64,000 nucleotides of DNA from Fodinibacter sp963763015 (GTDB taxonomy: Bacteria; Actinomycetota; Actinomycetes; Actinomycetales; Dermatophilaceae), in the NCBI GenBank assembly GCA_963763015.1, contig CAVXML010000013.1:1-64000 (forward strand). Reading direction: 5' to 3'. The position numbers and the translations under genes are program-made. The notes beneath the pieces are model-generated. The model was not told where the DNA came from, did not search any database, and saw only the letters and a list, made by a program, of their open reading frames with translations. Shown piece by piece: positions 19,309-27,413 of the stretch. The stretch's first letter is position 1; every line of letters begins with the position of its first letter.

Positions 19309-20306
19309 GGCCGGTCGACGTCGAGGAGCTCGCGCAGGGGGTCCGAGCGGGGTCCCGCCAGCACGTCGCCAGGGCGATCACGCTGCTCGAGTCCAGCCGG
19401 CCGGACCACCGCGAGCTCGCCGGCGAGCTGCTCGGCCTCATCGCGGACGCCACCGGCGGGTCGGTGCGGGTGGGGATCACCGGTGTCCCCGGTGTCGGGA
19501 AGTCGACCTTCATCAACGCGATGGGATGCCGCCTGGTCGAGCGGGGCAACCGTGTCGCCGTCGTCGCGGTCGATCCCAGCTCACGGCGGACGGGTGGGTC
19601 GATCCTGGGTGACCGCACGCGGATGGCCGAGCTCACCGCGAGCGAGGCGGCGTTCGTGCGGCCCAGCCCCTCCGGCCGGCAGCTCGGCGGGGTCGCCCGG
19701 GCGACGCGCGAGTCGATGCTCGTCCTCGAGGCCGCCGGCCACGACGTGGTCATCGTCGAGACGGTGGGGGTCGGTCAGAACGAGATCGCGGTGTCGGAGA
19801 TGGTCGACACCTTCCTCCTCCTCACCCTCGCGCGCTCAGGTGACCAGCTGCAGGGGATCAAGCGCGGCATCCTCGAGCTTGCGGACGTCATCGCCGTCAA
19901 CAAGGCCGACGGTGACGGCGAGGGGCCGGCCAGGGTGGCCGCGCGGGAGCTCGCCGGCGCCATGCGCCTCATGATGCCCGGGCCCGCGGCGCGGCGACCC
20001 CCGGTGCTCACCTGCTCCGCGCAGACCGGCGCGGGCCTCGACGAGGTGTGGGCCGCGGTGCTCGAGCACCGGGAGCACCTCGAGTCCGAGGGTTCGCTCG
20101 AGGCGCGCCGCGCCCGCCAGCAGCAGGACTGGATGTGGGCGATGGTCGACGCCCACCTGCAGGACTCGGTGCGGGACGCGCCGTCCGTGCGCGCCGAGCA
20201 CGCCGAGGTCGAGCGCGCCGTGCGCGCGGGGGAGCTGAGCGCGGTCGACGGCGCGGCGCGGATCCAGGAGCTCTTCGTCGCCGACCTCACCCGCGAGCGG
20301 GAGTGA
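19305..20306 (+). CDS. meaB: Methylmalonyl-CoA mutase-associated GTPase MeaB
   Basis: A 333-residue G3E-family P-loop GTPase that loads and protects mutase cobalamin. Walker A GVPGVGKSTF is followed by AVDPSSRRTGGSILGDRTRM, the switch ETVGVGQNEIAVSEMVD and the guanine-specificity motif NKAD. A C-terminal helical arm (RRARQQQDWMWAMVDAHLQD) is the usual dimerisation element. It starts at GTG 19305, overlapping mutB by 4 nt. Its last 20 nt overlap the 3' end of the opposite-strand gene. Confidence 0.95.
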
Positions 20307-21540
20307 GCCAGCCGCTCGGCGCCACGCCCCGACGCCTCGCTCCCCAGAGAAGCAGCGCCGTCGCGAGGCCCGTCACGACCAGGCTCATCCCGGCGGACAT
20401 CGGGGACCCGGTGGTGGTCTGGTCGACGTAGGACTCCTCGAGGCCGCCGAGCAGGGCGCCCGAGACGGTGATGAAGAGGTTGTTGACGACGTGGATGACA
20501 AGGACGGCCTCGAGCCCGCCGGTGCGCCACGCGAGGTAGCAGCCGTACCCGGCCAGCGAGGCGAGCTCGATGAGGATCCACGGGTCGGCCGAGCCGTGCA
20601 CCGCGGCGAACAGGCCCATCGAGAGGAGTGTCGTCACGACGAGTGCAACGACCGGTGAGCGGAACCAGGACCCGACACTCTGCACGAGACCGCCCCGGAA
20701 CGCGACCTCCTCACCAGCCGCCTGGAGCGGTGTCGTCAGCAGGCTCACCGCGACGAGGGCGGCCCACTGCTCGGGCCGCGGGAGCACCTCCTGGTCGAAG
20801 ACGACCCAGCTGGCCGTCAGGTAGGCAGCCCACACGGGCGTCACCACCGCGGTGCACCAGAGCAGCCACCGCCACCGGATGCGGCGGGTGACCGACAGCA
20901 CGCGCCACGGGCTGCGCCGGTGGCCCACCCACAGGCCGAGCAGCGTCGAGGGGATGAGGGCCGCGAGGAGGAGGTTGCTCCAGAGGATGGCCGACGGGTC
21001 CGTCGCGAAGCCGGCCTCCGTGCCGGGCAGGAGGCCGGCCGCCCAGAAGACGCCGGTCAGCACAGCGGCGATGGCCAGGTAGCTGGCCACGGTGACGAGC
21101 AGGGCCACGAGGGGCCGCCACCAGCGGTGCCGCGGACCGCGCATCTGGTGCACGTACGGTCGCGGCTCGGCCTCGGCCGCGGCGAACGCGGCCTGCCGCG
21201 CCTGCTCGGCCGCCCACCACTCCCGGTACCCGGCCCGGTACCGAGCCGCCTCGACGAAGGCGGCGAGGGCGGGCTGCGGTGGCACGGCACCGGCCGCGAC
21301 AGCGTCGTCGGTGGTGAGCAGTGGGACGGTGTGCTCGCGGGCCCACCGCGCGACCGAGAGCAGCGCCTCCCGGTGCTCGCCGGTCGGGGGTACGGCCAGC
21401 CACACCCCGTCCGCCCCCGACAGGTCACGCAGCCACGGCGAGGAGGGCGTCACCACCCACGGCTCAACGTCCGGCGCGAGCACGGGCCGAAAACCTTCCG
21501 GGTCGGCCACCACGGCGATGCGGACGCTCATGGGAGACAT
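20287..21540 (-). CDS. CPBP-family intramembrane metalloprotease with N-terminal soluble domain
   Basis: About 417 residues. The C-terminal half has roughly seven membrane segments with the CPBP (CaaX protease/bacteriocin-processing) motifs AGEEVAFRGG (EExxxR), FAAVHGS and VIHVVNNLF (HxxxN). Members cleave prenylated or leader-bearing peptides or confer immunity. The N-terminal about 150 residues form a soluble region beginning SVRIAVVADPEGFRPVLAPD with no assigned fold. Start at ATG 21540 or 21531 is uncertain because neither has a clear ribosome binding site. It lies alone, opposite to its neighbours, and its end overlaps meaB tail-to-tail by 20 nt. Confidence 0.75.
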   Translation of the reverse strand: MSPMSVRIAVVADPEGFRPVLAPDVEPWVVTPSSPWLRDLSGADGVWLAVPPTGEHREALLSVARWAREHTVPLLTTDDAVAAGAVPPQPALAAFVEAARYRAGYREWWAAEQARQAAFAAAEAEPRPYVHQMRGPRHRWWRPLVALLVTVASYLAIAAVLTGVFWAAGLLPGTEAGFATDPSAILWSNLLLAALIPSTLLGLWVGHRRSPWRVLSVTRRIRWRWLLWCTAVVTPVWAAYLTASWVVFDQEVLPRPEQWAALVAVSLLTTPLQAAGEEVAFRGGLVQSVGSWFRSPVVALVVTTLLSMGLFAAVHGSADPWILIELASLAGYGCYLAWRTGGLEAVLVIHVVNNLFITVSGALLGGLEESYVDQTTTGSPMSAGMSLVVTGLATALLLWGARRRGVAPSGWLTPARG

Positions 21541-21684
21541 TGTCCGGGGGCCACAGCCGTGGCCCGCCGGTGGCCCACCCGCGCGCGGGCGGGGAGCCGT
21601 TGCGGTGCCACCGGCATCCGGGCGGCAGGGACGGCGACCGGTGCCGAGCGCGCACCGGATTTCGTGCTTGAGGTGCGTGTCCCG

Positions 21685-21690
21685 TAGCAT
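21685..21690 (+). promoter_or_regulatory. Candidate infA (alpha operon) promoter -10
   Basis: TAGCAT in CCCGTAGCATTGAACGTCGG sits 119 nt upstream of infA, in a region of lower G+C. The -35 is weak. A promoter is required here because the gene upstream is on the other strand. Confidence 0.4.
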
Positions 21691-21809
21691 TGAACGTCGG
21701 TCACGTGTGCGTTCTCGCATGGGTGTGTCCCTGCGTGAGCAAGACGGGGCCGATTTCCATGGGCGGATCGACACCACAGAAGAGTTGCCCAACGGCGGAT
21801 TGAGAGGGT

Positions 21810-22031
21810 ATGGCCAAGAAGGACGGCGTCATCGAGATCGAGGGCACGATCGTCGAGGCTCTCCCGAACGCGATGTTTCGGGTCGAGCTCACGAACGGTC
21901 ACAAGGTCCTCGCGCACATCTCGGGGAAGATGCGCCAGCACTACATCCGGATCCTCCCCGAGGACCGCGTGGTGGTGGAGCTCAGCCCCTATGACCTGAC
22001 CCGTGGCCGCATCGTCTTCCGCTACCGCTAG
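21810..22031 (+). CDS. infA: Translation initiation factor IF-1
   Basis: A 73-residue S1-type OB-fold protein that occupies the 30S A site during initiation. MAKKDGVIEIEGTIVEALPN and HISGKMRQHYIRILPEDRV are near-invariant. Intact, with GAGAGGG before the ATG. It heads the infA-rpmJ-rpsM-rpsK-rpsD-rpoA-rplQ block. Confidence 0.98.
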   Translation: MAKKDGVIEIEGTIVEALPNAMFRVELTNGHKVLAHISGKMRQHYIRILPEDRVVVELSPYDLTRGRIVFRYR

Positions 22032-22062
22032 ACCCACGCATCGACGAGACAGCGAAGGCCAC

Positions 22063-22176
22063 ATGAAGGTTCAGCCGAGCGTCAAGAAGATCTGTGACAA
22101 GTGCAAGGTGATCCGCCGCAACGGGCGGGTCATGGTGATCTGCGAGAACCTGCGCCACAAGCAGCGCCAGGGCTGA
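22063..22176 (+). CDS. rpmJ: 50S ribosomal protein L36, zinc-binding type
   Basis: A 37-residue protein, MKVQPSVKKICDKCKVIRRN to the end HKQRQG. Cys11, Cys14, Cys27 and His32 form the zinc site of the C+ form of L36. It lies 31 nt after infA, its conserved place. Zinc-free paralogues, when present, are encoded elsewhere. Confidence 0.97.
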   Translation: MKVQPSVKKICDKCKVIRRNGRVMVICENLRHKQRQG

Positions 22177-22403
22177 CGCCAGTCAGACGTAGGACCAGCC
22201 CCCGCGAGGGGTCGCACGAGGAGCAGTTCTCCAGCACGCAGAAGTGAAGAGCACGCAGCACCCGACCCCCGACGGGTCACCTGGACATCGCAGGTGGGCG
22301 CGGGACGTCACCCTCGGCCCGGAGGCCGGGGACCGGACCAGGATGGGCCGGACCGGTGACTGCACCAGACCTCCGGACACACAGAACAGGAAACCATCCA
22401 CAG

Positions 22404-22781
22404 ATGGCACGTCTAGTTGGAGTGGACCTCCCGCGCGACAAGCGCGTCGAGGTCGCACTGACCTACATCTTCGGAGTCGGGCGGACCAGCGCGCACAAGG
22501 CCCTCACGGCGACCGGGGTCAACCCCGACACCCGCGTCAAGGACCTCGGTGACGAGGAGCTGGTCAAGCTGCGCGACTGGATCGAGGACAACCTCAAGGT
22601 CGAGGGAGACCTGCGCCGCGAGGTCCAGTCGGACATCCGCCGCAAGGTGGAGATCGGGTCCTACGAGGGCCTTCGTCACCGCCGCGGACTTCCCGTGCGC
22701 GGTCAGCGCACCAAGACCAACGCGCGTACCCGCAAGGGTCCCAAGCGCACCGTGGCCGGCAAGAAGAAGGCCGGCAAGTGA
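22404..22781 (+). CDS. rpsM: 30S ribosomal protein S13
   Basis: Intact 125-residue S13: MARLVGVDLPRDKRVEVALT, TYIFGVGRTSAHKAL, the helix-two-turn-helix region and C-terminal RGLPVRGQRTKTNARTRKGP. S13 contacts 50S in bridge B1 and P-site tRNA. The 227-bp gap before it holds short inverted repeats but no gene; CAGGAAACC precedes the ATG. Confidence 0.98.
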   Translation: MARLVGVDLPRDKRVEVALTYIFGVGRTSAHKALTATGVNPDTRVKDLGDEELVKLRDWIEDNLKVEGDLRREVQSDIRRKVEIGSYEGLRHRRGLPVRGQRTKTNARTRKGPKRTVAGKKKAGK

Positions 22782-22783
22782 CG

Positions 22784-22806
22784 CACGGGGGGCTCCGCTC
22801 CCCGTG
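22784..22806 (+). terminator. Hairpin between rpsM and rpsK
   Basis: CACGGGG (22784-22790) pairs with CCCCGTG (22800-22806) across a 9-nt loop, 2 nt after the rpsM stop. With no T-tract inside a co-transcribed operon it is more likely an attenuator or an mRNA processing/stability structure. Confidence 0.4.
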
Positions 22807-22861
22807 GACCCCCCGGCTGCCGGGGCCACCGCTTCCGAAGAACTCGTAGGAAAGAGACCAC

Positions 22862-23266
22862 ATGCCTCCCAAGGGCCGTACTGCGGGCGCCAAGAAGGTG
22901 CGCCGCAAGGAGAAGAAGAACGTCGCGGTGGGCCAGGCCCACATCAAGAGCACGTTCAACAACACGATCATCTCGATCACCGACCCCACCGGGGCCGTCA
23001 TCGCCTGGGCCTCCGCCGGCCAGGTCGGCTTCAAGGGGTCCCGCAAGTCCACGCCGTATGCCGCGCAGACGGCGGCCGAGGCCGCCGCGCGCCGCGCCAT
23101 GGAGCACGGGATGCGCAAGGTGGACGTCTTCGTCAAGGGACCGGGCTCCGGTCGCGAGACCGCCATCCGGTCGCTGACCGCCGCCGGCCTCGAGGTCGGC
23201 TCGATCCAGGACGTCACACCCAGCCCGCACAACGGCGTTCGCCCGCCCAAGCGCCGGCGCGTCTGA
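22862..23266 (+). CDS. rpsK: 30S ribosomal protein S11
   Basis: Intact 134-residue S11: HIKSTFNNTIISITDPTGAV, SRKSTPYAAQTAAEAAARRA and the terminal DVTPSPHNGVRPPKRRRV. S11 is in the 30S platform near the mRNA exit. AGGAAAGAG lies just before the ATG. Confidence 0.98.
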   Translation: MPPKGRTAGAKKVRRKEKKNVAVGQAHIKSTFNNTIISITDPTGAVIAWASAGQVGFKGSRKSTPYAAQTAAEAAARRAMEHGMRKVDVFVKGPGSGRETAIRSLTAAGLEVGSIQDVTPSPHNGVRPPKRRRV

Positions 23267-23302
23267 GCGCCCCGAGACTTCGCGAAAGGTAGATAGAGAG
23301 CA

Positions 23303-23911
23303 ATGGCCCGTTACACCGGACCCATCACCAAGAAGTCGCGCCGGCTCAAGACCGACCTCGTCGGCGGCGACAAGAACTTCGACCTCCGTCCCTTCCCGCC
23401 CGGCCAGCACGGTCGTCGGCGGATCCAGGAGAAGGAGTACCTCACCCAGCTGCAGGAGAAGCAGAAGGCCCGCTTCACCTACGGCGTCATGGAGAAGCAG
23501 TTCCGCCGCTACTACAAGGAGGCGGCCAACCGCCCCGGCAAGACCGGTGAGAACATCCTGACGATCCTGGAGTCGCGTCTCGACAACGTCGTGTACCGAG
23601 CCGGTCTCGCCCGGACGCGGCGTCAGTCGCGCCAGCTCGTGTCCCACGGCCACTTCCTGGTCAACGGCGTGCGGGTCGACGTGCCGTCCTACCGGGTCGA
23701 GGCGTACGACATCATCACCGTGCGGCCCCAGTCGGTCGAGACCCTCCCGTTCCAGCTGGCCCGCGAGACCTTCGGCGACCGTCCGATCCCGGCCTGGATG
23801 CAGGTCGTGCCGGGCAGCCTGCAGATCCTCATCCACCAGCTGCCGACGCGGGCCCAGATCGACACCGTCCTCACCGAGCAGCTCATCGTCGAGTACTACT
23901 CCAAGACCTGA
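23303..23911 (+). CDS. rpsD: 30S ribosomal protein S4
   Basis: Intact 202-residue S4 of the zinc-free type. MARYTGPITKKSRRL begins it, KEYLTQLQEKQKARFTYGVM and the S4 RNA-binding domain (LDNVVYRAGLARTRRQSRQL, then SHGHFLVNG) follow. S4 nucleates 16S rRNA folding and is an operon repressor in some bacteria. Confidence 0.98.
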   Translation: MARYTGPITKKSRRLKTDLVGGDKNFDLRPFPPGQHGRRRIQEKEYLTQLQEKQKARFTYGVMEKQFRRYYKEAANRPGKTGENILTILESRLDNVVYRAGLARTRRQSRQLVSHGHFLVNGVRVDVPSYRVEAYDIITVRPQSVETLPFQLARETFGDRPIPAWMQVVPGSLQILIHQLPTRAQIDTVLTEQLIVEYYSKT

Positions 23912-23939
23912 TCCACGGGGGGCCCCGCCCCCCTGGATC
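23910..23939 (+). terminator. Hairpin between rpsD and rpoA
   Basis: GATCCA plus a GGGGGG run pairs with a CCCCCC run plus TGGATC, with one bulged C and a five-base loop. It begins at the rpsD stop codon. It precedes a 175-bp spacer to rpoA and may reduce read-through or protect the 3' end of the upstream message. Confidence 0.45.
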
Positions 23940-24114
23940 CCGCGGGTCGGGATGCTGCCAGCCCACCGCCCACGCACAGCGTGTGGCGCGGGGCGGGCGG
24001 CATCCGGGCCCGCACTGGTGCGGCACACGGACAGAGGTGTGCCGTGCGTCCGGGCTCGACCCGGCATACACGAGGCGTCATATAGCGGTCGCCCGTGGGA
24101 AGGAACGATCCACC

Positions 24115-25149
24115 GTGCTCATCGCACAGCGCCCAGTCCTGTCCGAGGACGTCGTCTCGGAGAACCGCAGCCGGTTCGCCATCGAGCCGCTCGAGCCGGG
24201 TTTCGGCTACACCCTCGGCAACTCCCTGCGCCGCACCCTGCTCTCGAGCATCCCCGGTGCGGCCGTGACGAGCATCCGCGTCGACGGCGTGCTCCACGAG
24301 TTCTCCACGATCCCCGGGGTCAAGGAGGACGTCACCGAGATCATCCTCAACATCAAGAGCATCGTCGTCTCCTCGGAGCACGACGAGCCGGTCGTGATGT
24401 ACCTGCGCAAGCAGGGTGCCGGGGCCGTCACGGCCGCCGACATCGCCCCGCCCGCCGGGGTCGAGATCCACAACAGCGACCTGCACATCGCCACGCTCAA
24501 CGACAAGGGCACCGTCGAGATGGAGCTCACCGTCGAGCGTGGCCGCGGCTACGTGTCGGCCCAGCAGAACAAGTCCGGTGACCAGGAGATCGGCCGCATC
24601 CCGGTCGACTCCATCTACAGCCCGGTGCTCAACGTGACCTACAAGGTCGAGGCGACCCGTGTCGAGCAGCGCACCGACTTCGACCGGCTCGTCGTCGAGG
24701 TGGAGACGAAGAACTCGATGGCACCGCGCGACGCGCTCGCGTCCGCCGGCAAGACCCTCGTCGAGCTGTTCGGCCTGGCCCGTGAGCTCAACGTCGAGGC
24801 CGAGGGCATCGACATGGGCCCGTCGCCGACCGATGCCGCGCTCGCTGCCGACCTCGCCCTGCCGATCGAGGACCTCGACCTCACCGTGCGGTCCTACAAC
24901 TGCCTCAAGCGTGAGGGCATCCACAGCGTGGGTGAGCTCGTCGGTCGCAGCGAGGCCGACCTGCTCGACATCCGCAACTTCGGCGCCAAGTCGATCGACG
25001 AGGTCAAGGCCAAGCTCGCCGGGATGGGCCTGGCGCTCAAGGACAGCCCTCCCGGCTTCGACCCCAGCCTCATCGCCGACCGCTACGACGACTTCACCTT
25101 CGGAGAGGGCGAGGACGACGCGGCGTACGCCGAGGACGAGCAGCTCTGA
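24115..25149 (+). CDS. rpoA: DNA-directed RNA polymerase subunit alpha
   Basis: A 344-residue alpha subunit. The N-terminal assembly domain has GFGYTLGNSLRRTLLSSIPG and IKSIVVSSEHDEPV. The C-terminal domain has LTVRSYNCLKREGIHSVGEL and NFGAKSIDEVKAKL, the helix-hairpin segment contacting UP elements and activators. An acidic tail ends it. GTG 24115 is chosen for AAGGA upstream and the family N-terminus VLIAQRPVLSED. TATAGC about 35 nt upstream (24081-24086) may be an internal promoter. Confidence 0.98.
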   Translation: MLIAQRPVLSEDVVSENRSRFAIEPLEPGFGYTLGNSLRRTLLSSIPGAAVTSIRVDGVLHEFSTIPGVKEDVTEIILNIKSIVVSSEHDEPVVMYLRKQGAGAVTAADIAPPAGVEIHNSDLHIATLNDKGTVEMELTVERGRGYVSAQQNKSGDQEIGRIPVDSIYSPVLNVTYKVEATRVEQRTDFDRLVVEVETKNSMAPRDALASAGKTLVELFGLARELNVEAEGIDMGPSPTDAALAADLALPIEDLDLTVRSYNCLKREGIHSVGELVGRSEADLLDIRNFGAKSIDEVKAKLAGMGLALKDSPPGFDPSLIADRYDDFTFGEGEDDAAYAEDEQL

Positions 25150-25189
25150 GTTCCGCCTCCACCCCGGCACGTAACCCAAGGAGAACAGC

Positions 25190-25942
25190 ATGCCCACCCC
25201 CAGCAAGGGTCCCCGTCTCGGAGGCGGTCCCGCTCATGAGCGGCTCATCCTCGCCAACCTCGCGACCTCGCTCTTCGAGCACGACTCGATCACGACGACC
25301 GAGGCGAAGGCCAAGCGCCTGCGCCCCCTCGCCGAGCGCCTCGTCACCTTCGCCAAGCGCGGCGACCTGCATGCCCGTCGCCGCGTGATGACGGTCGTGC
25401 GTGACAAGGGCGTCGTGCACCGCCTCTTCGTCGAGATCGCGCCCGACATGGCCGAGCGCAACGGCGGCTACACCCGCATCACCAAGGTCGGCGCCCGCAA
25501 GGGCGACAACGCGCCCATGGCGGTCATCGAGCTGGTGCGCGAGCCCGTCGCCCGCAAGGCCACCGTCAAGGAGGCCGAGGGCGCGACCAAGCGTGCCGCC
25601 AAGGACGACTCGGCCAAGCGCAAGGCCACCCAGGGCGAGGCGAAGAAGGCCGCTGCCGAGACCAAGGCTGCCGAGGACGCGGCCGCCGACGAGCCGACCG
25701 CCGAGGAGACGACCGCGGCGGTCGCGCTCCCCGAGGGTGCCGTCGCCCCCACCGAGGACGGCTCGGCCCCCGAGGGCTACACCGTCAAGGGCAACGCCAA
25801 CTCCGGCAAGTACCACGTCGAGGGCTCTCAGTGGTTCGACCAGACCGAAGCCGAGTTCTGGTTCAGGGACGCCGAGGCGGCGGAGGCTGCCGGCTTCGAG
25901 CCCGCCGGCGGGGCGGACAAGCAGCAGGTCGACGAGGCCTGA
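25190..25942 (+). CDS. rplQ: 50S ribosomal protein L17 with long C-terminal extension (sunset-type domain)
   Basis: Residues 1-120 are standard L17 (MPTPSKGPRLGGGPAHERLI, ANLATSLFEHDSITTTEAKA, TRITKVGARKGDNAPMAVIE), which lies at the tunnel exit. A charged Lys/Ala/Glu linker of about 65 residues follows, then a compact block from about 195 to 245: EGYTVKGNANSGKYHVEGSQ and WFDQTEAEFWFRDAEAAEAA. That block matches what is annotated as the sunset domain in many actinobacterial secreted or ribosome-linked proteins; its function is not known. At 250 residues the protein is twice the usual length. No frameshift. Confidence 0.95.
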   Translation: MPTPSKGPRLGGGPAHERLILANLATSLFEHDSITTTEAKAKRLRPLAERLVTFAKRGDLHARRRVMTVVRDKGVVHRLFVEIAPDMAERNGGYTRITKVGARKGDNAPMAVIELVREPVARKATVKEAEGATKRAAKDDSAKRKATQGEAKKAAAETKAAEDAAADEPTAEETTAAVALPEGAVAPTEDGSAPEGYTVKGNANSGKYHVEGSQWFDQTEAEFWFRDAEAAEAAGFEPAGGADKQQVDEA

Positions 25943-25973
25943 GCCTCAGCGCCTCCGACCGGATGCCGTGCAG

Positions 25974-25999
25974 CGGCCCCCTCCCACGGGAGGGGGCCG
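25974..25999 (+). terminator. Terminator of the alpha operon
   Basis: Perfect 12-bp stem CGGCCCCCTCCC / GGGAGGGGGCCG with a 2-nt loop, followed by TTCC. It lies 31 nt after the rplQ stop. Confidence 0.8.
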
Positions 26000-26067
26000 T
26001 TCCGCGTCCGCGGCCCGGCGCTCGTGAGGGTCCGGCCGGGCCTTCGAGACGAGCGAACGAACGCCAC

Positions 26068-26073
26068 TACGCT
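26068..26073 (+). promoter_or_regulatory. truA promoter -10 (leaderless type)
   Basis: TACGCT ends six bases before the truA GTG, with no ribosome binding site between. This matches the TANNNT-N6-8-start layout seen at several genes in the window. Confidence 0.5.
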
Positions 26074-26079
26074 GGCGCG

Positions 26080-26922
26080 GTGACCCTGCGGATCCGGATC
26101 GACCTGTCCTACGACGGGTCCGGGTTCGCCGGCTGGGCCGCCCAGCCCGGCCTGCGCACCGTCGAGGGCGTGCTCACGACGGCGCTGACGACCCTGCTCC
26201 GGGCCACCGACCCGGTGCGTCTCGTGGTCGCGGGGCGCACCGACGCCGGTGTGCACGCCCGCGGCCAGGTCGCGCACGTCGACGTCGACCCGGCCGCGTG
26301 GCACCGGCTGCCGGGGCGGTCTCAGCGCCCCCCCGAGGAGGCCGCCGCCACCCGGCTGCGCGGCATCCTGCCCGGCGACGTGGTCGTGCGGCGGGTCAGC
26401 CGCGCACCCGACGGCTTCGACGCCCGCTTCTCGGCGCTCAGCCGCCGGTACCTCTACCGGCTCTGCGACGACCCGGCTGTCGTCGACCCCCTCCGACGGC
26501 ACGACACGGTGCTGGTCCGGGGCCCGCTGGACGTCCCCGCCATGGATGCCGCCGCGGCTGGTCTGCTCGGACTCCATGACTTCGCCGCCTTCTGCCGGCG
26601 CCGGGAGGGGGCCACGACCGTACGCACGCTGCTCGCGTTCGGATGGGCCCGCGCTCGGGACGGCACCGTCGAGGGCACCGTCGTGGCGGATGCGTTCTGC
26701 CACAGCATGGTGCGCGCCCTGGTCGGCGCCGTGGTGCCGGTCGGTCAGGGACGCGTGGGGCCTGAGTCACCTCGCGCGGTGCTCGACGCCGGTCGTCGAG
26801 ACCCTCGCGTCAAGGTCATGCCGGCGCACGGCCTCTGCCTTGAGGAGGTCCGCTACCCCCCGGACGCGCAGCTCGCCGACCGAGCCGAGCACGCGCGCGC
26901 CTCCCGGATGCTGCCGGGGTGA
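26080..26922 (+). CDS. truA: tRNA pseudouridine(38-40) synthase TruA
   Basis: A 280-residue enzyme that isomerises U38-U40 in the tRNA anticodon arm. The catalytic Asp is in GRTDAGVHARGQVAHVDV. RYLYRLCDD, DFAAFCRRR and FCHSMVRALVGAVVPVGQG are further family motifs. GTG 26080 gives the family N-terminus VTLRIRIDLSYDGSGFAGWA. truA follows rplQ in most actinobacteria, normally with rplM next; here about 9 kb of other genes lie between. Confidence 0.95.
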   Translation: MTLRIRIDLSYDGSGFAGWAAQPGLRTVEGVLTTALTTLLRATDPVRLVVAGRTDAGVHARGQVAHVDVDPAAWHRLPGRSQRPPEEAAATRLRGILPGDVVVRRVSRAPDGFDARFSALSRRYLYRLCDDPAVVDPLRRHDTVLVRGPLDVPAMDAAAAGLLGLHDFAAFCRRREGATTVRTLLAFGWARARDGTVEGTVVADAFCHSMVRALVGAVVPVGQGRVGPESPRAVLDAGRRDPRVKVMPAHGLCLEEVRYPPDAQLADRAEHARASRMLPG

Positions 26923-26925
26923 GCA

Positions 26926-26941
26926 CGGCATCCGGATGCCG
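26926..26941. repeat. Perfect 16-bp palindrome CGGCATCCGGATGCCG
   Basis: Two copies of the window-wide 8-mer meet head to head, 3 nt after the truA stop and 7 nt before the TACCGT element of the next gene. It could form a short hairpin or be a paired recognition site. Confidence 0.6.
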
Positions 26942-26948
26942 TGGCCAC

Positions 26949-26954
26949 TACCGT
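26949..26954 (+). promoter_or_regulatory. -10 of the YjbR-like gene (leaderless type)
   Basis: TACCGT, followed by six bases and ATG 26961. It supports the internal ATG over the GTG that overlaps the truA stop at 26919. Confidence 0.45.
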
Positions 26955-26960
26955 TGGCAG

Positions 26961-27380
26961 ATGGCCCACCCTCCGCGGTACCGGGACGACGACCCGCTCC
27001 TGGGCAGGGTGCGGGAGATCGCGCTCGCCCTTCCGGGGGCGGACGAGAAGGTCAGCCACGGGCGGCCGACCTTCTTCACCCGCAAGGTGTTCGCCATCTT
27101 CGGGGGCGTGGTCAAGGGGGACCACGGGTCGGACGCACTCGGCCGGGCGCTGGTCTTCCTCCCCGACCCGGCCGAGAGGCCCGCACTGCTCGCAGACGGT
27201 CGCTTCGTGGTGCCGGGGTACGAGGGTGCCTACGGGTGGCTGGCGCTCGACCTGCGCGGGAGGGTCGACTGGTCGGAGGTCGCCGAGCTCGTGGAGAGCT
27301 CGTACCGGCTGACCGCTCCGCCCCGCCTGGTGGCCGAGCTCGCAGGTGGTGAACCCGGCGCCGACCCGAAAAGCCCGTGA
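26961..27380 (+). CDS. MmcQ/YjbR-family protein
   Basis: A 139-residue protein with the YjbR pattern LPGADEKVSHGRPTFFTRKV, then FAIFGGVVKG and a C-terminal WLALDLRGRVDWSEVAELVE, a double-wing DNA-binding-like fold of unknown biochemical role. ATG 26961 is preferred because the family begins near DPLLGRVREIALALPG and a TACCGT -10 sits just upstream. GTG 26919 would give a 14-residue longer form coupled to truA. Confidence 0.75.
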   Translation: MAHPPRYRDDDPLLGRVREIALALPGADEKVSHGRPTFFTRKVFAIFGGVVKGDHGSDALGRALVFLPDPAERPALLADGRFVVPGYEGAYGWLALDLRGRVDWSEVAELVESSYRLTAPPRLVAELAGGEPGADPKSP

Positions 27381-27413
27381 CGGGGCGCCGACCATCCGTC
27401 AGACTTCTCGACC

